Positions 9,340-19,450 of a stretch of 64,000 nucleotides of DNA are shown in pieces. Source of the stretch: Corynebacterium tuberculostearicum. GTDB lineage: Bacteria; Actinomycetota; Actinomycetes; Mycobacteriales; Mycobacteriaceae. The translations under genes were made by a program, and so were the position numbers. The first letter of the stretch is position 1; each line of letters begins with the position of its first letter. Below the pieces are notes generated by a model. It was not told the origin of the DNA. It did no database searches and saw nothing but the letters and a program-made list of their open reading frames with translations. Location: positions 1,488,001-1,552,000 of the forward strand of contig NZ_CP069791.1 of assembly GCF_016894265.1 (NCBI RefSeq). Reading direction: 5' to 3'.

Positions 9340-10404
9340 TTAGATATCGTCACCTAAGTCGCCCTCGCCCGAAGCAGAATCAGTGCCATCCTTGCCATCA
9401 TCGGACTGCGGGCCTTCCTCTTCGGCGGAATCTTCGCGGTCATCGATCTCGGTATTGATGATCTGCTGGCTTTCTTCTTCATCCAAGGAAGCCAAAAATG
9501 CCTGGAACTCCTCGCTGATTTCCTCACCGGTAGGCATGGGCTCCTCGCCAGGCATGATCGCCTGCGGATGCTCCTTGCGGTAGCGCTCCATATAAGCGTC
9601 ATATTGCTGCTCGAGTTGTTGGACTACGCCTTCGATCTCATCCGAGCCACCAACTTGCTCCTCCAGCTGGTTTTCCACGCGAGAAATATCGGCCTCAATG
9701 CTGCCCAAAGGAATGTTGAGGCGCGCCGCCCGAGCCACCGAATCCAGCAACTGGTACGTGGCCTGCGGATAAGGCGAAGCTGCCAGATAATGCGGCACGT
9801 GGACGGTATATCCAGCCACCGTGCGGTGCTTATCCGCCAGAGCCTTTTCCAGATACAGCGCGGCGGAGCCTGGCACCATCATGGTGGAATCCATCGAGAG
9901 CATGTGCTCAGTCAAGCGGGAGGAGGTGCCATGGGCCGTAACCACCGTGGGGCGGGTATGCGGCACCGGCATCGGCGCGGCATAGAGCATAATGGTGTCT
10001 TCGATGTTGAACTTTTCCACCAACTTCACCACGGCGGTAGTAAACGCCTCCCAGCGCATGTCTGGTTCAGGGCCAGACAGCAGTAGGAAGGTCTTTCCGG
10101 AATTATCGCGCAGGACCTTAATACCAAGATCCATGGACTCGATTTCCAGCGCCCGATCCTTATCAATCGTGATGGCTGGGCGGCGCGAGCGGTAATCAAT
10201 CAGCTCATCAGAGTTAAACGACGCCAGCTGACGGCCTTCCAAAGCGGCCTTCAGGTGGTCAGCACTTGCCTCAATGGCCTGGCCAGCGTCAGCATAGCCG
10301 TGCATGGCAACAATCATGGTGGGGCCTTGTCCGTCACCGGAATCATCCCTAATCACCGGAGCCGGATATTCCAGCTCATACATGCGGCGATCTTCTTCGT
10401 GCAT
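9340..10404 (-). CDS. PAC2 family protein
   Basis: Protein of 354 residues whose first 260 or so match the PAC2 (proteasome assembly chaperone 2-like) fold: TMIVAMHGYADAGQAIEASA, then MLYAAPMPVPHTRP and the VPHYLAASPYPQA stretch. The last 75 residues are very acidic, low-complexity and probably disordered. ATG 10404 has a strong AAGGAGGT upstream. Actinobacterial PAC2 proteins are conserved but their role is not established; corynebacteria lack a canonical 20S proteasome. It is followed by the DUF3516 helicase on the same strand. Confidence 0.9.
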   Translation of the reverse strand: MHEEDRRMYELEYPAPVIRDDSGDGQGPTMIVAMHGYADAGQAIEASADHLKAALEGRQLASFNSDELIDYRSRRPAITIDKDRALEIESMDLGIKVLRDNSGKTFLLLSGPEPDMRWEAFTTAVVKLVEKFNIEDTIMLYAAPMPVPHTRPTVVTAHGTSSRLTEHMLSMDSTMMVPGSAALYLEKALADKHRTVAGYTVHVPHYLAASPYPQATYQLLDSVARAARLNIPLGSIEADISRVENQLEEQVGGSDEIEGVVQQLEQQYDAYMERYRKEHPQAIMPGEEPMPTGEEISEEFQAFLASLDEEESQQIINTEIDDREDSAEEEGPQSDDGKDGTDSASGEGDLGDDI

Positions 10405-10647
10405 GTTGTGTTACCTCCTTGCATTCTTACCTACCCCAACGCCGCGCGCGTGCCTACTATTCCCGCGCGCACTGCGAGGTTAAATAAACAATTGTGCCCC
10501 AAACCGCTGCGCATTGCCAGCGCAATCCCGGGCGGGTTGTGGAAAGCCGCTAGCCGACGCCCCCCTTCACCCCACCTATCCACAGATCCCCACCACCTAA
10601 TCCTTAGCGGCCTATGCATAGTTGCGCTCATGGTTGAGGCTGGGGCC

Positions 10648-11733
10648 ATGGACATCACAACACCAACTCAGCCCATCCGTACGCCCGGCGATATCCTCGC
10701 CAATATCCCAGGAATCCTCGGATTCTTTCCCACCGAATCAGTCATCCTCATCTCCATCCAACCCAGCCAACGCGGATACAGCATCGGACCAGTAGCCCGC
10801 CTCGATTTGCACGATGTGCCTGGTGCCCTGCACGAGGTGATGGATGCGTTTCACTGCGGAAACCCCGAAATCATTTTTTGCTTCGTGCTCTCCCAGCGCG
10901 AGGAAGGAGAGCTCTGGGACATTCTGCAGTCTCTTTACCATTTCCAAGACCGGACAGGTATGGGCATCGATGCCTGCTGGCTGTCCGAAGAACTATCCAC
11001 CGATACCGCCTATGACCTCATCTTTGGCCACGCCACAGAAAGCGGCGAGGGCCCGCTGCAGAATTGGATGGAAGGAACCATACCCGCCATCTCGACGAGC
11101 CACACGATGCGCGCCTGCGTGAATAACGGGATGCTTCCGGAACTTAGCCGTTATGACTTGGTCCAGCGTTTCAAGGACCCGAACCCATACTTTGGGGAAG
11201 AAGAGATTAGGGCCATGGAGCGATGCGCCGAAGAGATTGCCCGCCAACTGCGCGCCGGGCACGGATACGGCACTACAGATCCAGTGCAGGTGGTCAAGCA
11301 CCTCATTGCCGATGTGCTCTATGTGCTCAGCGAGGTCGAATCGCTGGAGGAAACCCTAGAAAATGAAGAATTGTTGTGTGTGGCAGCCATGTGGATGTCT
11401 ACCACCTGGACCCGCGACCTAGTCATTACGGAGCTTGTCTCCGCGCCGCAGGAAGCAGGTGACCTGTTATTGGCGGTAGCCCGTACATTCCAGGGGTCTA
11501 TTCGCTACAACGCCCTAGCTTTGTATGCTGCTAGCCAGGTGTCTCACGAATTCGGAATTTATGCCGGTCCGGCGCTGGCAGTAGTAGTAGAAGAGGCGCC
11601 CCATCACAATTTGGGGCGCCTCATAGCGCAGGGGTATCGCAGCGGTATGGGAAAGCGGTTGGTCTCCAGCCTATGCCATGGTTGCGAGCTAGCCCGCGAA
11701 GCGGCGGGGCTCCGCGTTGACAGCCCCGCCTAA
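10648..11733 (+). CDS. DUF4192 domain-containing protein
   Basis: Protein of 361 residues of the actinobacterial DUF4192 family, function unknown. The family opening is clear: MDITTPTQPIRTPGDILANI, then GFFPTESVILIS. ATG 10648 fits the family start; ATG 10630 (MVEAG) is in frame and possible. The frame is open back to 10255, but that part lies antisense inside the PAC2 gene and is not likely coding. Two perfect inverted repeats fall within its last 140 bases (11593-11622 and 11703-11730). Confidence 0.88.
   Translation: MDITTPTQPIRTPGDILANIPGILGFFPTESVILISIQPSQRGYSIGPVARLDLHDVPGALHEVMDAFHCGNPEIIFCFVLSQREEGELWDILQSLYHFQDRTGMGIDACWLSEELSTDTAYDLIFGHATESGEGPLQNWMEGTIPAISTSHTMRACVNNGMLPELSRYDLVQRFKDPNPYFGEEEIRAMERCAEEIARQLRAGHGYGTTDPVQVVKHLIADVLYVLSEVESLEETLENEELLCVAAMWMSTTWTRDLVITELVSAPQEAGDLLLAVARTFQGSIRYNALALYAASQVSHEFGIYAGPALAVVVEEAPHHNLGRLIAQGYRSGMGKRLVSSLCHGCELAREAAGLRVDSPA
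11593..11622. repeat. Perfect 10-bp inverted repeat inside DUF4192 coding sequence
   Basis: Arms gaggcgcccc (11593-11602) and ggggcgcctc (11613-11622) with a 10-nt loop. It is in frame within DUF4192, about 110 bases before its stop. It may be an early part of the transcription end or simply a GC-rich coding hairpin. Confidence 0.55.
11703..11730. terminator. Hairpin overlapping the DUF4192 stop, between convergent genes
   Basis: Nine-bp perfect stem ggcggggct/agccccgcc with a 10-nt loop, ending three bases before the end of DUF4192 and 15 bases before the galE stop. No U run follows, so the terminator call is moderate. Confidence 0.55.
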
Positions 11734-11745
11734 CACGCGCGGCGT

Positions 11746-12732
11746 CTAGGACCGCTTTGCGGAATGTGCCTTATCGCCAAGCTGTCGGGTGAAGTTCCAC
11801 GCGTCGGTGACGATGGTTTCCAGGTCCGTACGGGTGGGATTCCACCCGAGTTCCCGCTGAATCTTCTCTGAGGAAGCGATGAGCGTAGCTGGGTCGCCCG
11901 CGCGGCGCGGGGCCACCTCAGCCGGAATATCGTGGCCGGTGACCTTGCGACACATCTCGATGACTTGCTTGACGGAGTACCCATCGCCAGAACCCAAGTT
12001 GTAAATGCGGTGCTTGCCAGATTCGTTGGACTCGAGGGCAAGCACGTGGGCGTCGGCTAGATCGCGGATATGGATGTAGTCACGCACTGGGGTGCCGTCT
12101 GCGGTATCCCAGTCATCGCCGAACATGAAGATCTTATCCCGGTGGCCCAAAGCAACCTGCAACACGATGGGGATGAGGTGGGTTTCTACCTCGCGGTTCT
12201 CGCCAATATTTCCGTAGGCACCAGCCACATTGAAATAGCGCAGCGAGGTAGCGCCCAGGCCGTAGGCGTGGGCAAAGGACGTGATCATGTAGTCGATGGC
12301 CAGCTTGGTCGCACCATACGGATTGGTGGGCTGGGTTGGCATGTCTTCCGTAATCGGGACTTGGTCGGGCTCACCGTAGGTTGCAGCGGTGGAGGAAAAG
12401 ACGAGGTTTTTGACGTCGTTATCCCGCATGGCATTAAGCAGTGTCAGGGTAGTAACGACGTTGTGCTGCCAGTACTCATCTGGCTTTTCCACGGATTCGC
12501 CCACCAAGGAGCGCGCAGCGAAGTGAATGACGCCTTCGAAGCCACCTTCGCCCAGGACATCGGCAGCCTTGTCCGCGACGTCGCCCTCGATGACGCGGGC
12601 GGCTTCCGGAACGGCCTCACGGTTGCCGGTGGAGAAATTATCGATGATGGTTACGTCATGGCCTTGTTCGACCAATACTGCGGCGCAGACGCTGCCCACG
12701 TAGCCGGCGCCACCGGTAACGAGAAGCTTCAT
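11746..12732 (-). CDS. galE: UDP-glucose 4-epimerase GalE
   Basis: NAD-dependent short-chain epimerase interconverting UDP-glucose and UDP-galactose, supplying galactose for the arabinogalactan of the corynebacterial wall. It has 328 residues. Rossmann motif TGGAGYVGS at residues 6-14, the catalytic Ser in FSSTAATYG and the YGATK Tyr-x3-Lys are all present, as is the [10 protein letters not shown] stretch. It starts 2 bp after the dtxR stop, so the pair is translated from one transcript. The dtxR-galE linkage is a standard corynebacterial arrangement. Confidence 0.96.
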   Translation of the reverse strand: MKLLVTGGAGYVGSVCAAVLVEQGHDVTIIDNFSTGNREAVPEAARVIEGDVADKAADVLGEGGFEGVIHFAARSLVGESVEKPDEYWQHNVVTTLTLLNAMRDNDVKNLVFSSTAATYGEPDQVPITEDMPTQPTNPYGATKLAIDYMITSFAHAYGLGATSLRYFNVAGAYGNIGENREVETHLIPIVLQVALGHRDKIFMFGDDWDTADGTPVRDYIHIRDLADAHVLALESNESGKHRIYNLGSGDGYSVKQVIEMCRKVTGHDIPAEVAPRRAGDPATLIASSEKIQRELGWNPTRTDLETIVTDAWNFTRQLGDKAHSAKRS

Positions 12733-12734
12733 AG

Positions 12735-13412
12735 CTATACCTCCACGCGCACTGCGTGCGCCAAATCGTCGGAAAGCACGACGCTGCCACCTTCCGGTGT
12801 CGACAGTGTGATCGTGCCGCTGTTATTGACCACAGATACCTTGGCGCCCACACGAATGCCGGCATCGGTGAGCTCCTGGAAGGTGCCATCATCAACCTGC
12901 AGGATTTCATTGACCTGGATGACGGTCGCGGAGACCTGCTCGCCATTGGGGAGATCGACCGCCCGGGTGCCCTGGTCCGGCTGCGGAACATCGAAGCCAA
13001 GTGCAGACAGTGCCGGAATAGGATTGCCAAAGGGGGACCGCGTCGGGTCATCGAGAACGGCGACCATGCGCTTTTCCACCTCTTCACTCATGACGTGCTC
13101 CCACCGGCAGGCCTCGTCGTGGACCTTGGCAATGTCGAGCCCCAGGACGTCGGTAAGCAAACGCTCTGCCAAACGGTGCTTGCGCATGACTGCGGTTGCT
13201 AGGTCGCGGCCCTTGTCCGTGAGATCCAAACTGCGGTCGGTGCGCACGTGCAAAAGGCCATCGCGCTCCATGCGGGCCACAGTCTGAGAAACCGTAGGTC
13301 CGGACTGCTCCAAACGCTCCGCAATGCGGGCGCGCAGGGGAGTAATGCCTTCTTCCTCTAGCTCGTAGATGGTCCGCAGATACATCTCCGTTGTATCAAC
13401 TAGGTCCCTCAC
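12735..13412 (-). CDS. dtxR: Iron-dependent repressor DtxR
   Basis: Fe(II)-activated global repressor of iron uptake (and of toxin in C. diphtheriae), 225 residues. The GTG at 13412 gives [20 protein letters not shown]. The HTH is in [16 protein letters not shown]. Metal ligands M10, C102, E105 and H106 (ACRWEHVM) are all present, followed by the dimer domain and the C-terminal SH3-like domain. GAAAGG precedes the start. It lies downstream of sigB and is coupled to galE. Confidence 0.97.
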   Translation of the reverse strand: MRDLVDTTEMYLRTIYELEEEGITPLRARIAERLEQSGPTVSQTVARMERDGLLHVRTDRSLDLTDKGRDLATAVMRKHRLAERLLTDVLGLDIAKVHDEACRWEHVMSEEVEKRMVAVLDDPTRSPFGNPIPALSALGFDVPQPDQGTRAVDLPNGEQVSATVIQVNEILQVDDGTFQELTDAGIRVGAKVSVVNNSGTITLSTPEGGSVVLSDDLAHAVRVEV

Positions 13413-13561
13413 GTGGGCATACCTTTCTGTGTGAATACAGTTACGCGGCTATAGTCCCGTCCAAGAACGGGAAAGCGCTTTCTAGACTCTGCAGTCCAGA
13501 TTAGCCTACCCAAGGCTTGGCTCGCCGCTAGGAACCAAGCCGATGCCTTATCCACGCCAAA

Positions 13562-13601
13562 CCCCGAGCCCATGGCGGTACGTTGCCAAATGGGCCCGGG
13601 G
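13562..13601. terminator. Hairpin terminator downstream of sigB
   Basis: Twelve-base arms ccccgagcccat and atgggcccgggg with a single mismatch, plus an inner ggc/gcc. On the minus strand it lies 34 nt after the sigB stop, ahead of dtxR. Confidence 0.65.
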
Positions 13602-13634
13602 ATAGGATGTGCTGCCGAATGCAGTAGGCGTGGA

Positions 13635-14648
13635 TTACAAAGCGTACTCGCGCAGGCGATCGGCGCGGTTTCCATCGCGCAGCTTAGCCATGACTTCGCG
13701 CTCAATCTGGCGTACACGCTCGCGTGAAAGGCCGAAGCGGCGGCCTATCTGATCCAAGGTGCGCGGAACACCATCATCGAGGCCATAACGCAGGCGGATG
13801 ACGTCCTGCTCGCGCTTCTCTAAGGTGTCAATCACACCGCGGATATCGGAGTGGCGCATAGATGCGACGACCGCAGTTTCAGCATCGGTAGCTTCTGCAT
13901 CTTCAATGAAGTCGCCCAAAGGAGCTTCTTCATCGGTACCTACCGGCATATCGAGAGAGACCGGATCGCGCGACTGGCGCAGCAGCATTTCAATCTTGTT
14001 CTCATCAATACCGGATTCTTCCGAAAGCTCCTCGTTGGTAGCTTCGCGGCCCAATGATTGATACATCTCGCGCTTAATACGAGAAAGCTTGTTAACCTGC
14101 TCAACCAAGTGGACTGGGAGGCGAATGGTGCGGGACTGGTCAGCCATGCCGCGGGTAATCGCCTGACGAATCCACCACGTGGCATAAGTGGAGAACTTGA
14201 ATCCCTTGGCGTAATCGAACTTCTCCATTGCGCGGATAAGGCCTAGGTTGCCCTCCTGGATGAGATCCAGCAGTGGCATACCGCGGCCGGTGTAGCGCTT
14301 GGCCAGCGAGACAACGAGGCGCAGGTTGGCTTCGAGCAGGTGGGAGCGTGCCTTCTTGCCTTCGCGGGCGAGGATCTTTAGGTCGCGCTTTTCGGCACGG
14401 GTGAGCTTTTCTGCGTTATTGAGCTTGTACTCCGCGTACAGTCCAACCTCGATGGCCTGAGCGAGTTCTACCTCATCTTCCGCGCTGAGCAGTGCGGTCT
14501 TGCCGATGCCGTTGAGATAGACGCGGACGAGGTCGGCAGAAGGATTATCGTTGGTTTGGTTGCGGCGAGATCCGCGGTCTACTTCCTGTTCTTCATCAGT
14601 AGTGGCACTTGAAGTGCCCTTGGCGGTGGTGGCAGATGTCTTCGTCAT
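13635..14648 (-). CDS. sigB: Group 2 RNA polymerase sigma factor SigB
   Basis: Non-essential primary-like sigma factor, active in the transition phase and under stress in corynebacteria; 337 residues. Region 1.2 ([21 protein letters not shown]), region 2 ([27 protein letters not shown]) and region 4 ([20 protein letters not shown]) are present. Region 1.1 is short, unlike SigA. ATG 14648 has GGAGGCTTC upstream; the frame remains open to 14765 without a better site. It is the first gene of the sigB-dtxR-galE neighbourhood. Confidence 0.95.
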   Translation of the reverse strand: MTKTSATTAKGTSSATTDEEQEVDRGSRRNQTNDNPSADLVRVYLNGIGKTALLSAEDEVELAQAIEVGLYAEYKLNNAEKLTRAEKRDLKILAREGKKARSHLLEANLRLVVSLAKRYTGRGMPLLDLIQEGNLGLIRAMEKFDYAKGFKFSTYATWWIRQAITRGMADQSRTIRLPVHLVEQVNKLSRIKREMYQSLGREATNEELSEESGIDENKIEMLLRQSRDPVSLDMPVGTDEEAPLGDFIEDAEATDAETAVVASMRHSDIRGVIDTLEKREQDVIRLRYGLDDGVPRTLDQIGRRFGLSRERVRQIEREVMAKLRDGNRADRLREYAL

Positions 14649-14830
14649 AGTGAAGCCTCCTGAATTTGTCGCCGGTTTCACACAGTACAACGGAGTCTTT
14701 AGCGATTTAGTTCCCAGTGCAGAGAGAATTAGTAAAAACAGTTGGTCCCCGTGGTACAACTCCACCTTTTCGGGGGAGAGGTACCACGGGGAACGGTTAC
14801 GAGCTGCGAATAGCTTGGTATGTGGAACTA

Positions 14831-15622
14831 CTATCCGCGCACCTGGACGAGGTAGCGGTAGATAGTCGGTTCAGATACGCCTAGGCGCGTCGCTGCCGCG
14901 GCAATTCCGCCTTTAAGAAGGAAGAATCCTGCATCCTCAAGGTCAGAGACCACTTCGAGTCGCTCCTCGCGCTGCATGCGAGGTACTGGCGTGCTCTGGT
15001 TAGAAATTGCGGAATTCAACATGGAATCTAGAAGGTTCTCTACGTTGGAACGCAAAGACTCGCTGACTTCTTCCTTCTCTGGCTCCTCTTCCGCAGCCTC
15101 GTCTTCTGGAGCCGGGTCTGGTACCGCGACGGGTCGCTGCGGCTGCTCTTCCGTGCCGGGATAGCCGCCGAAGGCCTTCGACTTATCAAATGCGGGATCA
15201 TCGGCGTTGCCGATAAGTGCGGCGGCAGTATCGCGAATGTGTACCAACTCGGAGACGTCAACATTGATGCACAGCATGCCGCGCATATGGCCAGAGTCGT
15301 CTCGGATGAAATAACTAGAAGAGCGGCAAATTTTGCCTTCCGCATTGACGGCGCGGTAGCCGGTCATCATGGGGATTGCTGCGGCATCGCCTTGTTTCAT
15401 AAACCACAGAGCGAAGTCGGTCACGGGGCCGCCTAGCTGCCGGCCAGAGATGTGGCCGTTGGCGATGGCCATGATGGATTTATCGGGAACGTCGAGATCG
15501 TGGAGCACGATTTCGGTGTTGGGGCCCATTGCCTTACCGAGGAATTCGACGAGGGGAATGTACTGCTCGAGGAAGTTTTCTTCGGAGGCACTGCCGCTAG
15601 GGAAATTCATTAGCTGAAGCAT
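14831..15622 (-). CDS. PAS/YheO-type transcriptional regulator (DauR-like) near serine genes
   Basis: Regulator of 263 residues. The N-terminal 130 or so match the YheO-like PAS_6 sensor domain ([20 protein letters not shown], later [11 protein letters not shown]). A central acidic, Glu/Pro-rich linker follows. The C-terminus carries the HTH_22 DNA-binding domain ([20 protein letters not shown]). It lies next to sdaA and sdaC in the same orientation but behind a hairpin, so it is probably a separate unit. An amino-acid sensor controlling serine breakdown is a reasonable inference; no ligand can be read from sequence. Confidence 0.82.
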   Translation of the reverse strand: MLQLMNFPSGSASEENFLEQYIPLVEFLGKAMGPNTEIVLHDLDVPDKSIMAIANGHISGRQLGGPVTDFALWFMKQGDAAAIPMMTGYRAVNAEGKICRSSSYFIRDDSGHMRGMLCINVDVSELVHIRDTAAALIGNADDPAFDKSKAFGGYPGTEEQPQRPVAVPDPAPEDEAAEEEPEKEEVSESLRSNVENLLDSMLNSAISNQSTPVPRMQREERLEVVSDLEDAGFFLLKGGIAAAATRLGVSEPTIYRYLVQVRG

Positions 15623-15704
15623 GTCCTTTAATTCCTGTCAGGTTATAGAGAAGATATCACACGGAAGCGAGTAGGCGGAAGGGGGGGGAACTAGCGCCAA
15701 GAAG

Positions 15705-15745
15705 GCCGGGTGAACACAAGCGGCTTAGCGCTGTGCTCACCCGGC
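15705..15745 (-). terminator. Hairpin terminator after sdaA
   Basis: Arms gccgggtga (15705-15713) and tcacccggc (15737-15745), extended inward by cac/gtg and agcg/cgct after one mismatch. It lies 26 nt after the sdaA stop on the minus strand. Confidence 0.75.
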
Positions 15746-15770
15746 TCATCGCTTCTCTACAGGGTGGTCT

Positions 15771-17144
15771 CTATCCACACACCGGAACTGGTGGGTGAAC
15801 TGCTAGGGCCAGGCCACCTTGTGAGGTCTCCCTGTACTTGGCGTTCATATCCTTACCAGTCTTATACATGGTCCAGATGACTTCGTCCAAAGAAACGCAT
15901 GGCTTGCTCTCGCGCTCCAGCGCCATGCGGGCGCTGGTGATGGAGTCAACGGCAGCGACAGCGTTGCGCTCAATGCAGGGGACCTGAACCTGTCCAAGGA
16001 CTGGGTCACAGGTCAGGCCTAGCTTGTGCTCCATGCCAATCTCGGCTGCAATGCAAACCTGCTCTGGGGTAGCGCCCATGAGCTGGGCGAGACCGCCAGC
16101 AGCCATGGAGCACGCTACACCAACCTCACCCTGGCAGCCGACCTCAGCGCCAGAGATGGAAGCGTTCATCTTGTACAGGGAAGCAATCTGGTTGCAGGCG
16201 AAGATGTAATCAGCAAACATCTCGGTGGTGACGGGCTCAACGAACTTGTCGTAGTAGGCCAGTACCGCCGGGACAACGCCGCAGGCACCGTTCGTGGGAG
16301 CGGTAACAACGCGGCCACAGGATGCATTCTCTTCAGAGATAGCCAGTGCGAACATGTTGACCCAGCTGAGGATGTTCAGACCATCGTGCGGTTCGGACTG
16401 CTCTAAGCGGCGCCTCAGGGCAGCGGCGCGGCGGGGGACAAGCAGGGAACCTGGAAGCGGACCGTCGGTAGCGGAGCCGCGCTCGATGCCGGTGTACATG
16501 ACATCGCGGACCTTGCGCAGGTGCTCGTTGACTTCGTCTTCCGAGCGCAGGGCCAACTCGTTGGCCAAGCCAAGCTCCGGGAGGGTCATGTTGTTCTTCT
16601 CGCACAGCTCGAGCATCTCTGCGGCGCTAGCGTACGGGAAGGGGATATCAACCTTGGCGTCCGTGCGCTTGGCAAAGTCTTCCTGTTTGACGATGAAACC
16701 GCCGCCGACCGAGTAGTAGGTCTTGTGCAGGATGTCTTCCTCGCCGGCGAAGGCGATAAGACACATGCCGTTCTCGTGCATTGGGAGGTACTCATCGTGG
16801 AAGTAGAAGCCGCCGTCCTTGGGGAATTCCACCTCGTGGGAGCCGCCCAGCATGAGCTTCTCGCTGCTGCGGACGTTCTTCATGAATTCGGAGATGCCGT
16901 CGATATCAACTGTCTCTGGCTCTTCACCGGCGAGGCCGAGGAGGATGGCCTTGTCTGTGGAGTGGCCGATGCCCGTGAGGGAGAGGGAGCCGTAGACATT
17001 TGCCTGAACTCGAGTGACCTTGTCAAGGAGGTCCTTTTCCTTGAGTTCGTCCACGAAAGCCTTGCCGGCTTTCATTGGGCCTAGGGTGTGTGAGCTTGAG
17101 GGGCCGATGCCAATCTTGAACATATCGAAGATGCTGATGAACAT
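15771..17144 (-). CDS. sdaA: L-serine ammonia-lyase SdaA
   Basis: Iron-sulfur L-serine dehydratase converting L-serine to pyruvate and ammonia, 457 residues, single-chain type (beta and alpha domains fused). The N-terminal IGIGPSSSHTLGPMKAG is the family signature. The C-terminal half contains the cluster cysteines, including SCGRVVTAPTNGACG and the GLTCDPV motif. It follows sdaC by 46 bp in the same orientation. With a serine transporter upstream, the unit imports and degrades L-serine. Confidence 0.96.
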   Translation of the reverse strand: MFISIFDMFKIGIGPSSSHTLGPMKAGKAFVDELKEKDLLDKVTRVQANVYGSLSLTGIGHSTDKAILLGLAGEEPETVDIDGISEFMKNVRSSEKLMLGGSHEVEFPKDGGFYFHDEYLPMHENGMCLIAFAGEEDILHKTYYSVGGGFIVKQEDFAKRTDAKVDIPFPYASAAEMLELCEKNNMTLPELGLANELALRSEDEVNEHLRKVRDVMYTGIERGSATDGPLPGSLLVPRRAAALRRRLEQSEPHDGLNILSWVNMFALAISEENASCGRVVTAPTNGACGVVPAVLAYYDKFVEPVTTEMFADYIFACNQIASLYKMNASISGAEVGCQGEVGVACSMAAGGLAQLMGATPEQVCIAAEIGMEHKLGLTCDPVLGQVQVPCIERNAVAAVDSITSARMALERESKPCVSLDEVIWTMYKTGKDMNAKYRETSQGGLALAVHPPVPVCG

Positions 17145-17190
17145 TGTTCTTTCCTTGAATCCTCTGCGATTTTCTCGTCTGCGGCGGTAC

Positions 17191-18606
17191 TTAGAAGGCC
17201 TGGACGATGGAGTAGATGATGGTTGCTAGGGCGACGAGGCCCATGAAGAAGACGAAGTAGTTGGAAGCCATGCCCTTGTAGCGCTTCAGCGCTGGGACCT
17301 TGTGGATGGCGACCATTGGGATGATGAAGAGCATGATGGCAATCGTCGGGCCACACAGGGTTTCAATCATGCCCAGGATGGATGGGTCAGCCCAGGCGAC
17401 GAGCCAAGCGGTGACCAGCATGAAGATGAGGGTGATGGTATCGAGCTTGTGAGCGGACTCTGCGTCGTCCTTGCTTGCGTTCTTGCTGCCCTTGATGACG
17501 AGGCCTTCGAAGCCTTCGGCTGCGCCGAGGTAGTGGCCGAGGAAGGACTTAGCAACTGCAATCATGGCGATGACTGGGGCAATCCACTGGATAAGTGGGT
17601 TATCGAAGTGGTTGGCCAAGTAGGACAGGATGGTGATGTTTTGTGCCTTAGCGTCCGCCATGTCAGCCGGGGAGAGGCTTAGAGCGGTGGAGAAGACGAA
17701 GAACATAACCACGACGACCATGAGGATTTCTGCGCGGAGCAAGGTCTTGCGGGACTTGGCCTCAGCGAACTTGCCGTAGGTCTGGCGGCGGTCAACGGCG
17801 AAGGAGGAAATCATCGGGGAGTGGTTGAAGGAGAAGACCATAACCGGAACCAGCAGCATCAGGGTAACGCCCATGCTGTGGCCAGAAGCCTCGCGAGCGA
17901 CGTTGAGGTCGAAGGAATCGAAGAGCGCGGTATTCCACTTCGGGATGAGGTAGAGGGAAAGCAGAACCAAGATGCCGATGAATGGGTATACCAAATAGGA
18001 CATGACGTGAACTACGACGTCCTTGCCCATGCGGACGATTAGGATGAGGCCGCCTACCAGCAGGAGGGAGGTAAGCCAGCGGTCCGGAGGAGTAATTCCG
18101 AGCTGGTGCTCCAGGAAGGAGTTGACCGTGTTGGTGATGGTGACCGAGTAGACCAGCAGGATGGGGTAGACCGACAGGAAGTACAGGATGTTCATGAGCA
18201 CACCAGCCTTCTTGCCAAAGTGCTCTTCCACGACGTCCGTGAGGTCACCGTCTGGCTTGGAACTGGACAGTACCAAGCGGGTCATTCCGCGGTGAGCCCA
18301 GTAGGTCATAGGCAGTGCTAAGACCGTCATGATGATAAGCGGGATGATGCCACCGATGCCGGCGTTAATGGGAAGGAAGAGGACACCAGCGCCGATTGCG
18401 GTGCCGAACAGGGAGAGCATCCATACGGTGTCTTCCTTATTCCACTTCGGTGCACCCTTCTGGCCATCGAACGGGGTGTCAATGCCAGGGGCGGGTGCGG
18501 ATTCCTTGGATGAGGGAGCTGCCTTGGAGGCCTTGAGATCCTCAGGCATCTCAGCCTGGTTTTCTGGGTGCTGGGCCTTGTTGCGCCGCGTGATTGAGTG
18601 GGACAT
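17191..18606 (-). CDS. sdaC: HAAAP-family L-serine transporter (SdaC-like)
   Basis: Amino-acid/proton symporter of the hydroxy/aromatic amino acid permease family, 471 residues from ATG 18606 (MSHSITRRNKAQ). The frame stays open to 18684, but AGGAAAG sits just upstream of 18606. A hydrophilic N-terminus of about 75 residues is followed by about eleven membrane segments. The first contains the family-typical FGTAIGAGVLFLPINAG. Adjacency to sdaA supports L-serine as substrate. A perfect 10-bp inverted repeat lies 54 bp upstream of the start and may be an operator. Confidence 0.9.
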   Translation of the reverse strand: MSHSITRRNKAQHPENQAEMPEDLKASKAAPSSKESAPAPGIDTPFDGQKGAPKWNKEDTVWMLSLFGTAIGAGVLFLPINAGIGGIIPLIIMTVLALPMTYWAHRGMTRLVLSSSKPDGDLTDVVEEHFGKKAGVLMNILYFLSVYPILLVYSVTITNTVNSFLEHQLGITPPDRWLTSLLLVGGLILIVRMGKDVVVHVMSYLVYPFIGILVLLSLYLIPKWNTALFDSFDLNVAREASGHSMGVTLMLLVPVMVFSFNHSPMISSFAVDRRQTYGKFAEAKSRKTLLRAEILMVVVVMFFVFSTALSLSPADMADAKAQNITILSYLANHFDNPLIQWIAPVIAMIAVAKSFLGHYLGAAEGFEGLVIKGSKNASKDDAESAHKLDTITLIFMLVTAWLVAWADPSILGMIETLCGPTIAIMLFIIPMVAIHKVPALKRYKGMASNYFVFFMGLVALATIIYSIVQAF

Positions 18607-18964
18607 TTTCTTTCCTACATCTAGTTGGTCGGCCGAAGCGTTTGGGCTTCTGCAACCATGAGTGAGAAAAATTTTCTCACTCAATTTTGCGTTTGTAGGA
18701 TTTTGAGAAACTATCTCGCATCCTGCATGTCCAGCCCTTTTGCTTCGCTGTGCCTTCAGTATAGAACAAAATCTTGCAGAATGATAATAAATTATTGCAC
18801 TGCGAGTAGGGCATTTATCACTCTCTGAGAATTTGCATTCCCTTGCGCTTTATGGCTTGCTTTACACAAAATCCGGAAAAGTGGTTTACGTCACGGAATC
18901 GTTTGTAAAAGGTCCTGCTTAACACGATTTTCAGATCTCGTGGGGCGGAAATTGAGGGTGCGGG
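18607..18964. promoter_or_regulatory. Upstream region of sdaC-sdaA with 10-bp inverted repeat
   Basis: AT-rich 358-bp region without a gene, separating dtd from the serine operon. At 18660-18682 the arms gagtgagaaa and tttctcactc flank a 3-nt spacer, a perfect palindrome centred 65 bp before the sdaC start. Related half-sites (gagaaactatctc near 18711, ctctgagaa near 18825) recur upstream. This looks like an operator; the neighbouring PAS/HTH regulator is the obvious candidate. Confidence 0.6.
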
Positions 18965-19408
18965 CTAGGTCTCTACCAAGACGGTGAAAGGTCCTTCACT
19001 CACAGAGGAAACGCGCATTTTAGCCCCGAATTGGCCTGTTTCTACTGACACGCCGTGTTCCCTGAGGTTCGCAATAATCGCCGCGATGACCGGTTCGGCC
19101 TCGGGTCCTGGAGCGGCATCCGCCCACGAAGGGCGTCGCCCTTTGGCAGTGCGGCCGTACAAAGTAAATTGGCTCACCACAAGCACGGGCGCTCCGGCAT
19201 CAATGACTGACACTTCGCCATCAAGAATGCGCAGTTCTGCAATCTTGCGTGCCATCTTCTCAGCGCGGGGCTGCCAACCATCCATATCCTCGCGTGAGAC
19301 CCCAATTAGAGCGAGAAGGCCACCGGTTTCGGGACTAGTAATGGCCCCTACGGTCTCTCCATCGACGGTCACTGTGGCCTCTGATACCCGAGTCAAAACT
19401 GCGCGCAT
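18965..19408 (-). CDS. dtd: D-aminoacyl-tRNA deacylase
   Basis: DTD1-type enzyme of 147 residues that hydrolyses D-amino acids from tRNA. The two signature motifs are present: SQFTLYG near residue 79 and the C-terminal GPFT ([11 protein letters not shown]), which carries the cross-subunit Pro. ATG 19408 has AAGGAGAAG upstream. It is followed by a methyltransferase gene 43 bp upstream on the same strand. Confidence 0.95.
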   Translation of the reverse strand: MRAVLTRVSEATVTVDGETVGAITSPETGGLLALIGVSREDMDGWQPRAEKMARKIAELRILDGEVSVIDAGAPVLVVSQFTLYGRTAKGRRPSWADAAPGPEAEPVIAAIIANLREHGVSVETGQFGAKMRVSSVSEGPFTVLVET

Positions 19409-19450
19409 GGTTTACTTCTCCTTATATAACGAGTGGGGGACAGTGTGGAT

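Noticed and set aside
10255..10647. DUF4192 protein starting at 10255 with a 131-residue N-terminal extension
   Set aside because: The extra part is antisense to the PAC2 gene and its leader, with no family similarity. The DUF4192 domain starts right after ATG 10648.
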